Source: Ktedonobacter sp. SOSP1-85 | Lineage (GTDB): Bacteria > Chloroflexota > Ktedonobacteria > Ktedonobacterales > Ktedonobacteraceae | NCBI RefSeq assembly: GCF_016587415.1 | Contig: NZ_BNJI01000002.1 | Location: forward strand, 744,001 to 808,000 | Direction: 5' to 3' | Length of the DNA: 64,000 nt | Part shown: one piece after another, positions 33,135 through 42,800 of the stretch | Numbering within the stretch: position 1 is the stretch's first letter | Layout of the letters: every line of letters starts with the position of its first letter | Made by a program: the position numbers and the translations under genes | Notes under the pieces: generated by a model | The model's database searches: none | What the model saw: the letters and a program-made list of their open reading frames with translations, nothing else | What the model was told of the DNA's origin: nothing

Positions 33135-33891
33135 GGTAACTCCCTCCTGATTCCAGGGCATCGCCCGCGTAGTAGACAAACACATCGTTAAGGTCAGGGT
33201 CCTCGCCATCCACCGTCGCCTTGAGCTCGTCCGGCGTACCGATAGCGGTGATCTCGCCCCGGTGCATGATGCCGATGCGCGAGCAGAGGCTATCGGCCTC
33301 TTCCATCGAATGCGTGGTCAGAAAGATGGTCATATCATTTTCCTGCCGAAGTTGCATCAGGTGGTCCCAGATGGCCTGGCGCGCCACGGGATCGAGGCCC
33401 ACTGTCGGCTCATCCAGGAAGAGCACGCGTGGCTGGTGCAACAGAGATTGTGCCACCTCCAACCGGCGAATCATACCACCAGAGTAGTTGCGCACCAGTT
33501 GGCCACTGGCGTCAGTAAGGCCCACGAAGGAGAGCACCTCTTCAATACGCTCCTTGCGCCGAGCGCGAGGAAGGCTATATAACTTCGCGAAGATGAGCAG
33601 ATTCTCAAAACCTGTCAGGTTACCATCGGCTGAGAGGGCCTGGGGAACATAGCCGATACTACTGCGTACCGCGTTAGTCTGGTGGATAATATCGAAGCCG
33701 TTGACTGTCGCGCCTCCCGCTGTGGGCGAGAGCAAGGTGGTCAGCATCTTAATGGTCGTGCTCTTACCCGCGCCGTTGGGTCCAAGCAGACCAAAGACCT
33801 CGCCTTGTTCAACCTCAAAGCTAATGCCCTTGACCGCCTCGTGATCGCCAAAGCGCTTCACCAGTTGTCGGACCTGAATGATTGCTGTCAT
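33091..33891 (-). CDS. ABC transporter ATP-binding protein, DrrA-like
   Basis: A 266-residue ATPase. Walker A is GPNGAGKST near residue 37, the signature is YSGGMIRRLEVA, Walker B is VLFLDEPTVGLD, and the switch His is in TTHSMEEAD. The D-loop and C-terminal part match the drug-resistance DrrA branch. ATG at 33891 stands seven bases after the MarR stop; AGGAT precedes it. Its 3' end overlaps the permease gene. The three genes form a MarR, ATPase, permease operon for drug or metabolite export. Confidence 0.93.
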   Translation of the reverse strand: MTAIIQVRQLVKRFGDHEAVKGISFEVEQGEVFGLLGPNGAGKSTTIKMLTTLLSPTAGGATVNGFDIIHQTNAVRSSIGYVPQALSADGNLTGFENLLIFAKLYSLPRARRKERIEEVLSFVGLTDASGQLVRNYSGGMIRRLEVAQSLLHQPRVLFLDEPTVGLDPVARQAIWDHLMQLRQENDMTIFLTTHSMEEADSLCSRIGIMHRGEITAIGTPDELKATVDGEDPDLNDVFVYYAGDALESGGSYRETSRARRTARRLG

Positions 33892-33898
33892 GCGTATC

Positions 33899-34318
33899 CT
33901 ATTCTCCAAATCCCTGGGCTTCCGCGACCTCCAGCAACCGACCTATCAGGTGCTGGAGCTGCTCCTGTTCTTCAGCGCTAAGCTCGCCTAGCAGGCTCAT
34001 TAGCACCGTACGCCTACGTTTGCGCCCCGCTTCAATAAGGGCCTCCCCCTGCTCCGTAAGCGCGATATGCACTACCCGCTCATCGTCTGTGCGGCGCTGG
34101 CGCGTGATAAGCTCAGCCTTCTCCAGGCGCTTACACGCTGTAGTCGCAGAACCTGGACTGATACCCAGTCCATGTGCCAGTTCGCCCAGACTTGCGGGTC
34201 CGTGCTTGTCCAGGTAGCGCATCAACCAGTACTGCTGCGGCGTCATTTCGGCGGTACGCAGTGGTCTGATTATACGTGTCAGGGTCAACAGCTCTTCCGC
34301 GAGGTGCTCTGTCTCCAT
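33899..34318 (-). CDS. MarR family transcriptional regulator
   Basis: About 139 residues from ATG 34318, which begins METEHLAEELLTLTRIIRPL. The winged helix contains SLGELAHGLGISPGSATTAC and the wing ITRQRRTDDERVVHIALTEQ, typical of MarR. No good ribosome-binding site precedes this ATG, and in-frame ATGs at 34345 and 34405 exist, so the start is uncertain. It leads the exporter operon and probably represses it from the palindrome at 34352-34366. The ligand is probably a compound exported by the ABC pair. Confidence 0.88.
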   Translation of the reverse strand: METEHLAEELLTLTRIIRPLRTAEMTPQQYWLMRYLDKHGPASLGELAHGLGISPGSATTACKRLEKAELITRQRRTDDERVVHIALTEQGEALIEAGRKRRRTVLMSLLGELSAEEQEQLQHLIGRLLEVAEAQGFGE

Positions 34319-34351
34319 ATACGTATGTACTGTATCCTTCCGCATTTGAGG

Positions 34352-34405
34352 ATCAAACGTTTTGATATTCAAATTAATTATACGTAGTTTTCTCTCTTTA
34401 TACAA
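34352..34405 (-). promoter_or_regulatory. Promoter and MarR-operator candidate of the exporter operon
   Basis: On the reverse strand TTGTAT (34400-34405) and TATAAT (34377-34382) are 17 bp apart. ATCAAAACGTTTGAT (34352-34366, reverse strand) is a near-perfect palindrome just past the expected start site. If the operator is real, it sits where the MarR protein would block early elongation. Confidence 0.65.
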
Positions 34406-34428
34406 GGAGAAGATAAAAACACTTCAGG

Positions 34429-34455
34429 GCTTCTCAAATGCTCTTTTTGAGAAGC
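34429..34455. terminator. Terminator of the PAS histidine kinase gene
   Basis: GCTTCTCAAA (34429-34438) pairs with TTTGAGAAGC (34446-34455), eight bases past the stop at 34464. It also separates the gene from the promoter of the MarR operon. Confidence 0.65.
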
Positions 34456-34463
34456 TCTGAAAA

Positions 34464-35957
34464 TCACATTTGATTTAGGGGGAGAATGAAGTAGAAGGTG
34501 GAACCCTGGCCAGGTTCGCTTTTAACGCCGATCTCGCCACTGTGAAGTGAGATGATTGTCTGGCAGATATAGAGCCCCAGGCCCAGGCCCATAGAGCCGC
34601 CTGGGCCACCCTGGATACGCCTGCCAGGCACCTGGTAGAAGCGCTCCCAGATGCGTTTCTGCTCCTCCGGAGTAAGGCCGGGGCCTTCGTCATGTACGGC
34701 AACCTTGACGTGTTTGGCATTCACTTCGACATTGATTTTGACAGGTTGATCATCGGGCGAATATTTGATGGCGTTTGCCAGGATGTTATCGAGAACCTGG
34801 CTGATACGCATGGCATCCACAATAACCGGGATATATGGCTCTGCGGGAAACGTCAGCTCGAAACAGCGTTCAGGATTGGTGATCTGTGCATCCCCTATGA
34901 CCTGGCGCACAATACAGATGAGATCGAGAGGCAAGGGATTAATGGCCAGTTGCCCCCTGGCGATACGGTTGGCATCTACGATATCGTTGATAATACGACA
35001 TTCAGCGGTCACCTGCTGTTCGGCGCGCTCCAGATTTTTTTGCAAGCGGTCTGTGGTCTCAATAAGCTTCTCTGGTTCTTCGGGGGTTAGTAATTTTAAG
35101 CGCTTACGCATCATCTGCAAGCTTGTGCTGATACCAGTCAGCGGGGTGCGCAGTTCATGACTGGCCATGCTCAGAAAGGTATCGCGAAGCTGCTCCTGGG
35201 CCTTCTGCTCATCAATATTGCGCGCCACGATATAAATCACACCTTCATCCAGATTGGGGCGTGCCGACCAGGCGATCCAGCGATAGGTTCCGTCTTTCGT
35301 GCGGTAACGATTTTCTGCTGCATGTATGGCTTCTCCACACCGCAAGCGTTTTATCTCAGTACGTTTGATCTTTATATCATCAGGATGCACATAATCTAGC
35401 GAATCGCGCCCAATAACGTCCTCTGGTTTATAGCCAAGCAGTTTCTCAAAGGCAGGGTTGACCTGGATATAGCGCCCCTCCATATCAATCACACTGATGA
35501 TATCCAGCGACATCTCAAAGATGTGGCGTAGCTCTTCTTCTTTACGCTTATGCTCTGTAATATCAAAGGCCTGGTGAACAATCTGTGTCACCATTCCCTG
35601 TTCATCGATAATAGGATTAAAGATGTAGCTATTACAACGCTCCTCGCCTTCCACTGTGTGGTAGCGCGTGCTCCCGCGTATGGAATGCCCTTTCGCGGCC
35701 CTGGCAATTTCGCCTTTTATTTGCTCCTGTTCACGGGGAAGTCCATCCCACCAGCCCACCTGCCATAAGGGTACTCCGATCTGCTTCTCTTTGGGGATAG
35801 CTGTAATAGGCAACCAGGTCTCGATTACATCTATAATCACACCTTCAACATCTAGAACAACAAGATAACCTCGTACATGGCGCAAAATAGTATGCAGATA
35901 ATCTTCTTGCGTTTGCGTTATCACAACTTGTTTTTGCAGCTTTGGGCGCGGGAACAT
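34464..35957 (-). CDS. PAS-domain sensor histidine kinase (orphan)
   Basis: About 497 residues. Two PAS domains are visible: residues about 20-140, ending VHQAFDITEHKRKEEELRHI, and about 145-265, with NPAFEKLLGYKPEDVIGRDS and RYRTKDGTYRWIAWSARPN. The HisKA box SMASHELRTPLTGISTSLQM holds the phospho-His, followed by N box NILANAIKYSPD, G1 VHDEGPGLTPEEQKRIWERF and G2 MGLGLGLYICQ. No transmembrane helix is present, so it senses a cytoplasmic signal. ATG at 35957 has GGAGGAG ten bases upstream and is preferred to ATG 35975. No response regulator is adjacent. Confidence 0.92.
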   Translation of the reverse strand: MFPRPKLQKQVVITQTQEDYLHTILRHVRGYLVVLDVEGVIIDVIETWLPITAIPKEKQIGVPLWQVGWWDGLPREQEQIKGEIARAAKGHSIRGSTRYHTVEGEERCNSYIFNPIIDEQGMVTQIVHQAFDITEHKRKEEELRHIFEMSLDIISVIDMEGRYIQVNPAFEKLLGYKPEDVIGRDSLDYVHPDDIKIKRTEIKRLRCGEAIHAAENRYRTKDGTYRWIAWSARPNLDEGVIYIVARNIDEQKAQEQLRDTFLSMASHELRTPLTGISTSLQMMRKRLKLLTPEEPEKLIETTDRLQKNLERAEQQVTAECRIINDIVDANRIARGQLAINPLPLDLICIVRQVIGDAQITNPERCFELTFPAEPYIPVIVDAMRISQVLDNILANAIKYSPDDQPVKINVEVNAKHVKVAVHDEGPGLTPEEQKRIWERFYQVPGRRIQGGPGGSMGLGLGLYICQTIISLHSGEIGVKSEPGQGSTFYFILPLNQM

Positions 35958-36208
35958 ATATATGTACTCCTCCATAGTAGACGATGAGTAAGCATCCCTA
36001 CTAACTCCTGTCTCCGCGTAAAAAAGGCACAGTTACTTTCATGTTGAATATATCATAGAAATTTGTGTAACACAAACTGATCGATTAAACAATTAGTGTG
36101 CATCGCGTCTCTTTATAAATAACGTGACTGAATACGCTTTTTCTATATTGCTCTATTTTGCGCCTGCGTAACTTAAAAAGCTAGTGTGCAGATGCATTGA
36201 GGGGGCAC

Positions 36209-36289
36209 GACGCTACTAAAGTACGCGTCTACATATCAAGGACGAGATGTCCCGTACCTGGATATGTAGACGCGTACTTTAGTAGCGTC
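36209..36289. repeat. Repeat A, copy 2
   Basis: Arms 36209-36241 and 36257-36289 match those of copy 1 at 17519-17599, with one mismatch between arms. The 15-nt loop ACGAGATGTCCCGTA matches the reverse complement of the loop in copy 1 at 13 of 15 positions, so the copies are in opposite orientation. It lies between the amidase gene end (36326) and the upstream end of the PAS kinase gene. Confidence 0.85.
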
Positions 36290-36325
36290 GGTCTGGTCGC
36301 ACTTTATAGTAGCTAGTATTGGGCT

Positions 36326-38140
36326 CTATTCCCCAGTCTTGATTGATTGGACTGGGGTAATAGCGCTGGCTGGCACCCAGGCCTGGCGATGATTATAGTT
36401 AATCTCGTACCAGAGGTTGGTGGTGCCATCTTCAACATAGGTATAGCCTGAGACAAAGACAGCGTTGCTAGGAGCCGTCGCAATGACCGTGGCCCCCGTC
36501 TGGGGCTTGCCATAGATGGAAACTGTGCCACTAGGATCGTTCAGCGTCACCGCCGTCCCCTGTCCCTCTACCGCGGCACCAGGAGGTACGGCGAGCCAGG
36601 CCAGGTGCGCCGACTGCACGAGGCTGGAGGGCGTGCTATGCGCCTGGTCGGATTCACCATACCAGATCTCATAGAGTGTATCCCCTGTTCCCGCCGGGTC
36701 TTTAACTTTCGCCAGGTAGTAGTAACTGATGTTCGTCTCGACGTTGTTGGTCTCGTCCGTTACATCAGTTGGGTCGCCCAGTTGGGGGATGCGCGCCGAT
36801 TGAGTACTCGGCCCGGTGTAGAGATAGAAAAAGTTAAAGTTGGCGGGCGTCTCTGTCCCATTCTTACCAAGCGGCTTCTTATCCGTTGAAGGCTTGAGCG
36901 TAATGATATGTGTATCCTTACTCTTGGCCGTAAACGGAGCACCCGATTGCTGTTGTACCAGGTTGAGGTAGTAGGTCCAGAGCCAGTAGGGACCCGGATC
37001 GACATGGTTGGTGGAGAGGCCTGGAGATGGGACCGTTCCATGCGAAACGATGTGATCATGGTCCAAAGGAATATTGTACTTATTAACCAGGTAGGCAGTC
37101 AGCTTCGCCGAAGCGAGATACTGCGCGGCGTTATACCAGAGGAAACCTGTCGAATCATAACCAATATGCTCGATACCAACGGAATGCTGGTTATACCAGT
37201 AGTTGCCTACATGATACGCGAAATCCTTGTCATGCAAAAGTTCATATACCGTTCCATCAGTATCTACAATATAGTGGATACTGACGCCCGACGTATGAGA
37301 TTGGAAGACGTTGAGTGCCCCCTGCAGACTTGTTTCGGTATCGTGAATAACCACGTAGTTCACGCTTAGATCGGTAGGACGATTCGCGCTCTCATATGTA
37401 CAATAGGGATAAACCGCCGGTGGGGGAGTACAATCATAGGCGTTAGGGTCCAAAATACAATCGACAGCGCCTGGATAGTCAACATTGGCATCGACCTGGC
37501 AACCCGAAGGTATCGTAGTCGCAGCCTTGACATTCATCGCGGTTGCCTTGTTGACCTTCACACTCTCAGGAGCAAGTGTGACGACCTCTCCAGTTTCATT
37601 AGGAGCACTAAAGCCGTTCTGCACAATTTTAAATAGCGCATCTGCATACATCAATGCAGTGGAGTGAGTTGTGGCATGGCTGTATGCCACAAGCGTGCCA
37701 TACCAGTCACCTAGGTTCCCTGGTAGCGTGTGGCTGGGCGAGAGCTGAATTGCCTCATCATGCAGCACAGCTGCGCCACCACGAATATTGGTCGCGATAT
37801 CGCTTTTCAACTGCTGTGGATCTACATGTAGCGCTTTAGCTGCCTGGGTAAGCGTATCACCGCGCTCGTTTTGAATCAAGTGCATACATCCATAGCCTCC
37901 ATCAAGGCTAGGATGGCCTCCATGATTACTTAGACGCCCCTCCATATAACAGAGCGCCTTAAGAATCGAGACGGGAACTCCACTCTCCTGAGAAGCTTGC
38001 GTAAAAGCCGTGTTCAGACTAGTGGTAGTAGAGATATTGGCTCTGGCTGCTCCCCCACTAAAACCAGTCAGGATCAGGGCACTCAAAAGTGCCATAAGCA
38101 TAGGGAGGGCGAAGGACGCGAGAGATTTTTGGCGTCGCAT
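36326..38140 (-). CDS. Secreted N-acetylmuramoyl-L-alanine amidase (Amidase_2) with lysozyme-like N-terminal region
   Basis: About 604 residues. After a signal peptide comes a region like soluble lytic transglycosylases: GVPVSILKALCYMEGRLSNH, with the likely catalytic Glu in YMEGRL. The amidase domain (about 255-400) has the zinc His in VVIHDTE, then SIHYIVDTDGTVYELLHDKD, GIEHIGYD, and HDHIVSHGTVPSP. A C-terminal region is SH3-like and contains NHRQAWVPASAI. It would cleave the stem peptide from cell-wall glycan outside the cell. ATG at 38140 is used; GGGGG lies eleven bases upstream. A close paralogue is encoded at 52375. Confidence 0.9.
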   Translation of the reverse strand: MRRQKSLASFALPMLMALLSALILTGFSGGAARANISTTTSLNTAFTQASQESGVPVSILKALCYMEGRLSNHGGHPSLDGGYGCMHLIQNERGDTLTQAAKALHVDPQQLKSDIATNIRGGAAVLHDEAIQLSPSHTLPGNLGDWYGTLVAYSHATTHSTALMYADALFKIVQNGFSAPNETGEVVTLAPESVKVNKATAMNVKAATTIPSGCQVDANVDYPGAVDCILDPNAYDCTPPPAVYPYCTYESANRPTDLSVNYVVIHDTETSLQGALNVFQSHTSGVSIHYIVDTDGTVYELLHDKDFAYHVGNYWYNQHSVGIEHIGYDSTGFLWYNAAQYLASAKLTAYLVNKYNIPLDHDHIVSHGTVPSPGLSTNHVDPGPYWLWTYYLNLVQQQSGAPFTAKSKDTHIITLKPSTDKKPLGKNGTETPANFNFFYLYTGPSTQSARIPQLGDPTDVTDETNNVETNISYYYLAKVKDPAGTGDTLYEIWYGESDQAHSTPSSLVQSAHLAWLAVPPGAAVEGQGTAVTLNDPSGTVSIYGKPQTGATVIATAPSNAVFVSGYTYVEDGTTNLWYEINYNHRQAWVPASAITPVQSIKTGE

Positions 38141-38485
38141 AGTACAACATACCCCCAATCATGTTTTCAGTAGAACATTAGAAGGAAGGAAAGAAAGAAG
38201 CCGATCTATCTCTCTATCGGCCTGAGGGTGCATGAGCATTTATAAGATACTGTTCCCCCGAAGAATCTTTATAAACTGCTCAATTACTTGTAAGTATAAC
38301 ATATCAATATGTAAATATGCTTGTCAAAAGAGCAAAGGGTGCTTATGGGACTAGAACATAAATTCCCCTGGCATCTTGAGAAAATCATGAGATATAATTG
38401 TGTTTAATCCAGTGCTCTAGTTAAGAGCCGTCCTCTACGCGCAGGGCGGCCATGTGGTGCATCAGGCAAAAAGGCGACTGCCTTT
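38141..38485. other. Spacer upstream of the first amidase gene
   Basis: AT-rich, no gene visible. It should contain the reverse-strand amidase promoter; no clear -35/-10 pair was identified. Confidence 0.4.
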
Positions 38486-38553
38486 CGGAAACCTGAGTGC
38501 TTCGTCCCAAAATGGGGACGAAGCACTAGTCACGTGAGTGACGTTGGTTTCCG
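38486..38553. repeat. Repeat B, copy 2: three-way-junction palindromic element
   Basis: Outer stem CGGAAACC/GGTTTCCG, first hairpin AGTGCTTCGTCCC...GGGGACGAAGCACT and second hairpin GTCAC-gtga-GTGAC. The linker TAGTCACG, the GACGTT after hairpin two and the ATAAG after the element also match copy 1 at 18659-18728. It ends about 180 bases upstream of the argF start. Confidence 0.78.
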
Positions 38554-38730
38554 CATAAGAACTAAGCAGGAAATGAGAGCCTTTATCTTTTCTCTCCCGA
38601 CTGTGCGAACGTTCCATATCACCTGTACCTCTTACAATGGCGTAGACACAAGCACTGGCGACCATTGGATCGATCCGGTAACACTGGCCTGATATCCACT
38701 GGACACATCACAGCAGGAGGAAGAGACCGT

Positions 38731-39738
38731 ATGCCTTTTAACTTGTTTAACAAGAGCCTACTCACGCTGAAGGATTTCTCGGCAGAAGAAATTCATTATT
38801 TGCTCGACCTGTCAGCCGAGCTGAAGGCCGCCAGGGCGGAGGGACGCGAGACCCAACGTTTGCGCGGCAAGAATATCGTACTGATATTCGAGAGAGATTC
38901 CACACGTACACGCACCTCATTCGAGGTCGCGGCCTTTGAGCAGGGCGCTCAGGTCACCTATATCGGTCCCAGCGGCTCACACATTGGCTATAAAGAGACA
39001 ATCCAGGATACCGCGCGCGTGCTTGGACGCATGTATAGCGGCATCGAGTATCGTGGCGCCAGCCAGCAGAATATTGAGGCCCTGGCCCGCTACGCTGGCG
39101 TCCCGGTCTGGAATGGTATGACCGATGAGGAGCATCCCCTCCAGGTCCTGGCCGACCTGCTTACGATGCGCGAGCATACATTAAAGCCGCTCAGCGAGGT
39201 CGCCTTTGCCTTCCTGGGACACGTTGGTTTCAACATGGGACGCTCGCTCCTGCTGGGCGCAGCCAAACTGGGCATGGATATCCGCCTGGGCGGCCCCAAG
39301 GCCTATTGGCCGGATGAGAGGAGCCTGGATTATGTGCGGACTCTGGCCCTGGAGACAGGTGCGCGCATCACGGTAACCGAAGACCTGGAGAGCGCGGTCA
39401 AGGGCTGCGACTTTATCCACACTGATGTCTGGCTCTCCATGGGCGAGGACACCAGCCAGTGGGGCGAGCGCATCCAGCAACTCCTCCCCTACCAGGTCAA
39501 TAGCCGCGCCATGGCCCTGACCGGCAATCCCGACGCCAAATTTATGCACTGCCTCCCCGCCATCGCCAACAAGGAAACAGTGCTGGGTCAGAAGCTCTAC
39601 AAAGAATATGGGCTGGATGGGGCCGAGGTCGTCGATGAGGTCTTCGAGTCCAAAGCATCCATTGTCTTCGACCAGGCCGAGAACCGCCTGCACACCACCA
39701 AGGCCGTCCTCGTGGCAACCCTCAGCAAGTGCTTGTAG
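38731..39738 (+). CDS. argF: Ornithine carbamoyltransferase
   Basis: A 335-residue enzyme that makes citrulline from ornithine and carbamoyl phosphate in arginine synthesis. The carbamoyl-phosphate loop STRTRTSFE is at 57-65 and HPLQ at 135-138. The ornithine-side motif TDVWLSMGE and the catalytic-Cys motif MHCLPA follow. The usual GDxxNN stretch reads GHVGFNMG (163-170), so the Asp and first Asn are replaced, though the ornithine-contacting second Asn, Asp, Ser and Met appear kept. ATG at 38731 starts the conserved domain with AGGAGG ten bases before. It is single, convergent with dnaE. No ARG box was recognised. Confidence 0.92.
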   Translation: MPFNLFNKSLLTLKDFSAEEIHYLLDLSAELKAARAEGRETQRLRGKNIVLIFERDSTRTRTSFEVAAFEQGAQVTYIGPSGSHIGYKETIQDTARVLGRMYSGIEYRGASQQNIEALARYAGVPVWNGMTDEEHPLQVLADLLTMREHTLKPLSEVAFAFLGHVGFNMGRSLLLGAAKLGMDIRLGGPKAYWPDERSLDYVRTLALETGARITVTEDLESAVKGCDFIHTDVWLSMGEDTSQWGERIQQLLPYQVNSRAMALTGNPDAKFMHCLPAIANKETVLGQKLYKEYGLDGAEVVDEVFESKASIVFDQAENRLHTTKAVLVATLSKCL

Positions 39739-39744
39739 ATAGGC

Positions 39745-39809
39745 ATAAGAGAAAACAACAGTGCACCAGGTCACGTTCCGCGACCTGGTGCACTGTTGTT
39801 TTCTCTTAT
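39745..39809. terminator. Bidirectional terminator between argF and dnaE
   Basis: Perfect 28-bp arms (39745-39772, 39782-39809), beginning ATAAGAGAAAACAACAGTGC, flank a 9-nt loop. It starts six bases after the argF stop and ends two bases before the dnaE stop. TTTTCTCTTAT on the right arm and the matching A-rich left arm suit termination both ways. Confidence 0.85.
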
Positions 39810-39811
39810 AT

Positions 39812-42800
39812 TTAATCCATGACAGTGACCTGGATGGAGTCGCTGCCGAGCATACGGGCGACCTGGCTGTGCAGGACGTCGTTGTAGTTCATGGTGTTGT
39901 TGTGCGGCGTCAGGCGCACCATCCATTCGCCATTACAGACGCAGATCTCGTAGTAGTCGCGACCTGGCTTCTCGCTCAGGCAGCGATGGAGGTCCTGCAC
40001 CTTCATGATGTCGTTGGAGACGGAGATGTCGTCATCACCGCTGATATTGACAGTGAACCAGACCTGGTAGCGCTTGCGGTTCATCTCCTCCTCGGCCTTC
40101 TTGAGCGGCTCCACGCTGTCACAGAGGATGCCGGGCTCGTCGCGGCGCACCTGGACGGTTCCCTTGACGAGCACGATGCTTCCCTCCTGCCACAGCTCTT
40201 TGGTCTGCTCATAGGTGCGGGGAAAGATGGTGATGCCCAGGGTGCCATACATGTCCTCAAGCTGCACGACACACATATCATCGCCCTTCTTGGTCGTGAT
40301 GCGCCGCGCCTCCTTTATCATGCCACCCACAGTGACCTTCTTGGTGTCCAGTTCCTCAGTCACCTGGTCGATGGTGTGCGTCGCTCCACGCTCCACAAAG
40401 ATATCGCTCAGGTAGGCCAGGGGATGCTTGGCAATATAGACGCCGATCAGCTCGCGCTCCCACTCCAGCAGTTGCTTGCGCGGAATCTCCTGGGCATTGG
40501 TCGAGAGACTAAACTCCAGCGAGCCGCCGACCTCCTCCAGATCGCCAAAGAGGCTTACCAGGCCACGCTCCTTGGCTGAACGCTCGCTCTTGCCATACTG
40601 GACCGCGCGCTCAACCGAGGCCAACAGGATATGGCGCTGGTTCTCACCGGACATGAGCGAGTCCATCGCGCCCACCTTGATCAGCGTCTCGATGGCGCCT
40701 TTACCAACTGCGTGAGCATCGACGCGGGTACAGAAGTCACCCAGGGATTTGAAGGGGCCGCCCTCGGCACGGGCCTGGATGATACCGTCGATTGGGCCAT
40801 CGCCGATGCCCTTGATGGCGAGCAGGCCAAAGCGAATGCCGCCGTTCTCAATGGCGAAACCCTTCTGGCTCTTATTCACGTCGGGGCCAAGCACCTCGAC
40901 ACCCATACGCTTACACTCGGCGATGGCGTTGGCGATCTTCTTGGCGTCCGCGGCCTCAGCGGTCATGGTCGCGGCCATGAACTCGGCGGTATAGTTGGCC
41001 TTGAGGTAGGCGGTGTAGAAGGCCACGACGGCGTAGCTCGCGGCGTGGGCCTTGTTAAAGCCGTAACCACCGAAGGGGAGGATCTGCTCAAAGAGCGTCT
41101 CCGCGACCTCTTGTTTCACGCCATTTTTGACGCAGCCCTTCAAGAAGTCGCCCTTGTAGCCCTCGACCTCGTGCATGATCTTCTTACTGAGCGCCTTACG
41201 GAACTTGTTGACCTTGCCCCAGGAAAAGCCCGCCAGATTGACAGCAATGAGAAGCACCTGGTCCTGGTATACGATGACACCGTACGACTCCTCCAGCCAC
41301 TGGGAGAGGCGCGGATCGAGATAGGTTACCTTCTTGCGTCCATGTTTGGCATCAACGAACTCGGGAATACTATCCATCGGACCCGGACGATAGAGCGCGA
41401 CCATGGCGGTGATATCCTCGATGCAGGTTGGTTTGAGCATCTTGATATACTCGCGCATCTTCGCGCTTTCCAACTGGAAGACGCCGGTGGTCTCGCCTGC
41501 CGCCAGGAGTTCATAAGCCTTCTGGCGCTTGCGATCAAGCTCGGGATCGCCGGTGGGGTCCAGCGGCAACTTCTCCAGATTGATGTCCTCGCCCCGTGAC
41601 TCTTTAATAAACTTCACGGCATTATCGAGGATGGTCAGGTTGGAGAGGCCCAGGATATCATATTTGATCAGACCAATCTCTTCCAGGTGGGCGTGCTCGT
41701 ACTGGGTCGAGATACGACCCTCACGTTTCTGGAGCGGCACAAAATTGACCAGTGGCTCATTGGCGACCAGCACGCCCGCGGCATGCACGCCCGTCGAGCG
41801 CACCGAGCCCTCCAGCTTGAGCGCCATATCCAGCAGATCCTTGGCCTCGCCATCACGCTGGTAGAGGTCGTTCAGGTCGCGCACATCGTTGAGGGAACCT
41901 TGCAATGTAATCTTGGGGCCTGTAGGAATCAGGCGCGAAATCTTATCGCCGAGGTCCTGGCGTCCCATCGAGCGCGCCACGTCCTTCACCGACTGCTTGG
42001 CGGCCATACTGTTGAAGGTCACCATCTGCGCCACGCACTCGTGCCCATACTTCTCGCCCAGGTAGCGGATGACCTCTTCACGCCGGTCATCGGGGAAGTC
42101 CATATCGATATCAGGCATGTCGTCGCGCTCAGGATTGAGGAAGCGCTCGAAGAGCAACTGGTAACGCAGAGGATCAACGTTGGTGATACCCAGTGTAAAG
42201 GCGACCAGGCTACCAGCCGCCGAACCTCTAGCCAGGCAGCGAATACCCTGCTCACGCGCCCAGCGCACATAGTCCGCCACGACCAGGAAGTAGGGCACAA
42301 AGCCTTTTTGCACGATGATGCTCAACTCATAGTCAAGCTGGCGCTTCAACGGCTCGGTCAGATCGCCAAAGCGATAGCGAATGCCTTCAAGGCACTGAGC
42401 ATAGAGGAACTCGTCGGGCGTGCTGTACTGGGGTGGAATATCGACTTTGGGCAATTGCGCCTTGTAGGCCAGGGGATCGACCTCGCACTGCTCCGCCAGG
42501 CGCACCGTGTTGAGCAGACCATCATGTAGCTCTGGGAAGAGAGCGAGCATCTGCTGCGGGCTACGCAGGAAGTATTCATCGCTATCGAAGGCGAAGCGGT
42601 TGGGGTCGCTGAGGGTGCTACCCGTCTGCACACAGAGCAGGACCTCGTGCGCGTGCGCGTCCGTATCCTGGACATAGTGCAGGTCATTGGTGACGATCAT
42701 AGGCACGTCCAGCTCGTTGTGCAAGCCATAGAGCATCTTATTCAGCTTGTCCTGGGGAGAGGGCGTGCCGTCCTTCTCGTGGCCATGGTGTTCCTGAATC

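Noticed and set aside
17519..36289. CRISPR array
   Set aside because: The repeats here are isolated palindromes, not regularly spaced direct repeats, and no cas gene is present.
39761..42529. Long forward-strand frames of 272, 322 and 280 codons
   Set aside because: They lie antisense to dnaE, whose protein has all family motifs; they are composition shadows without family signatures or ribosome-binding sites.
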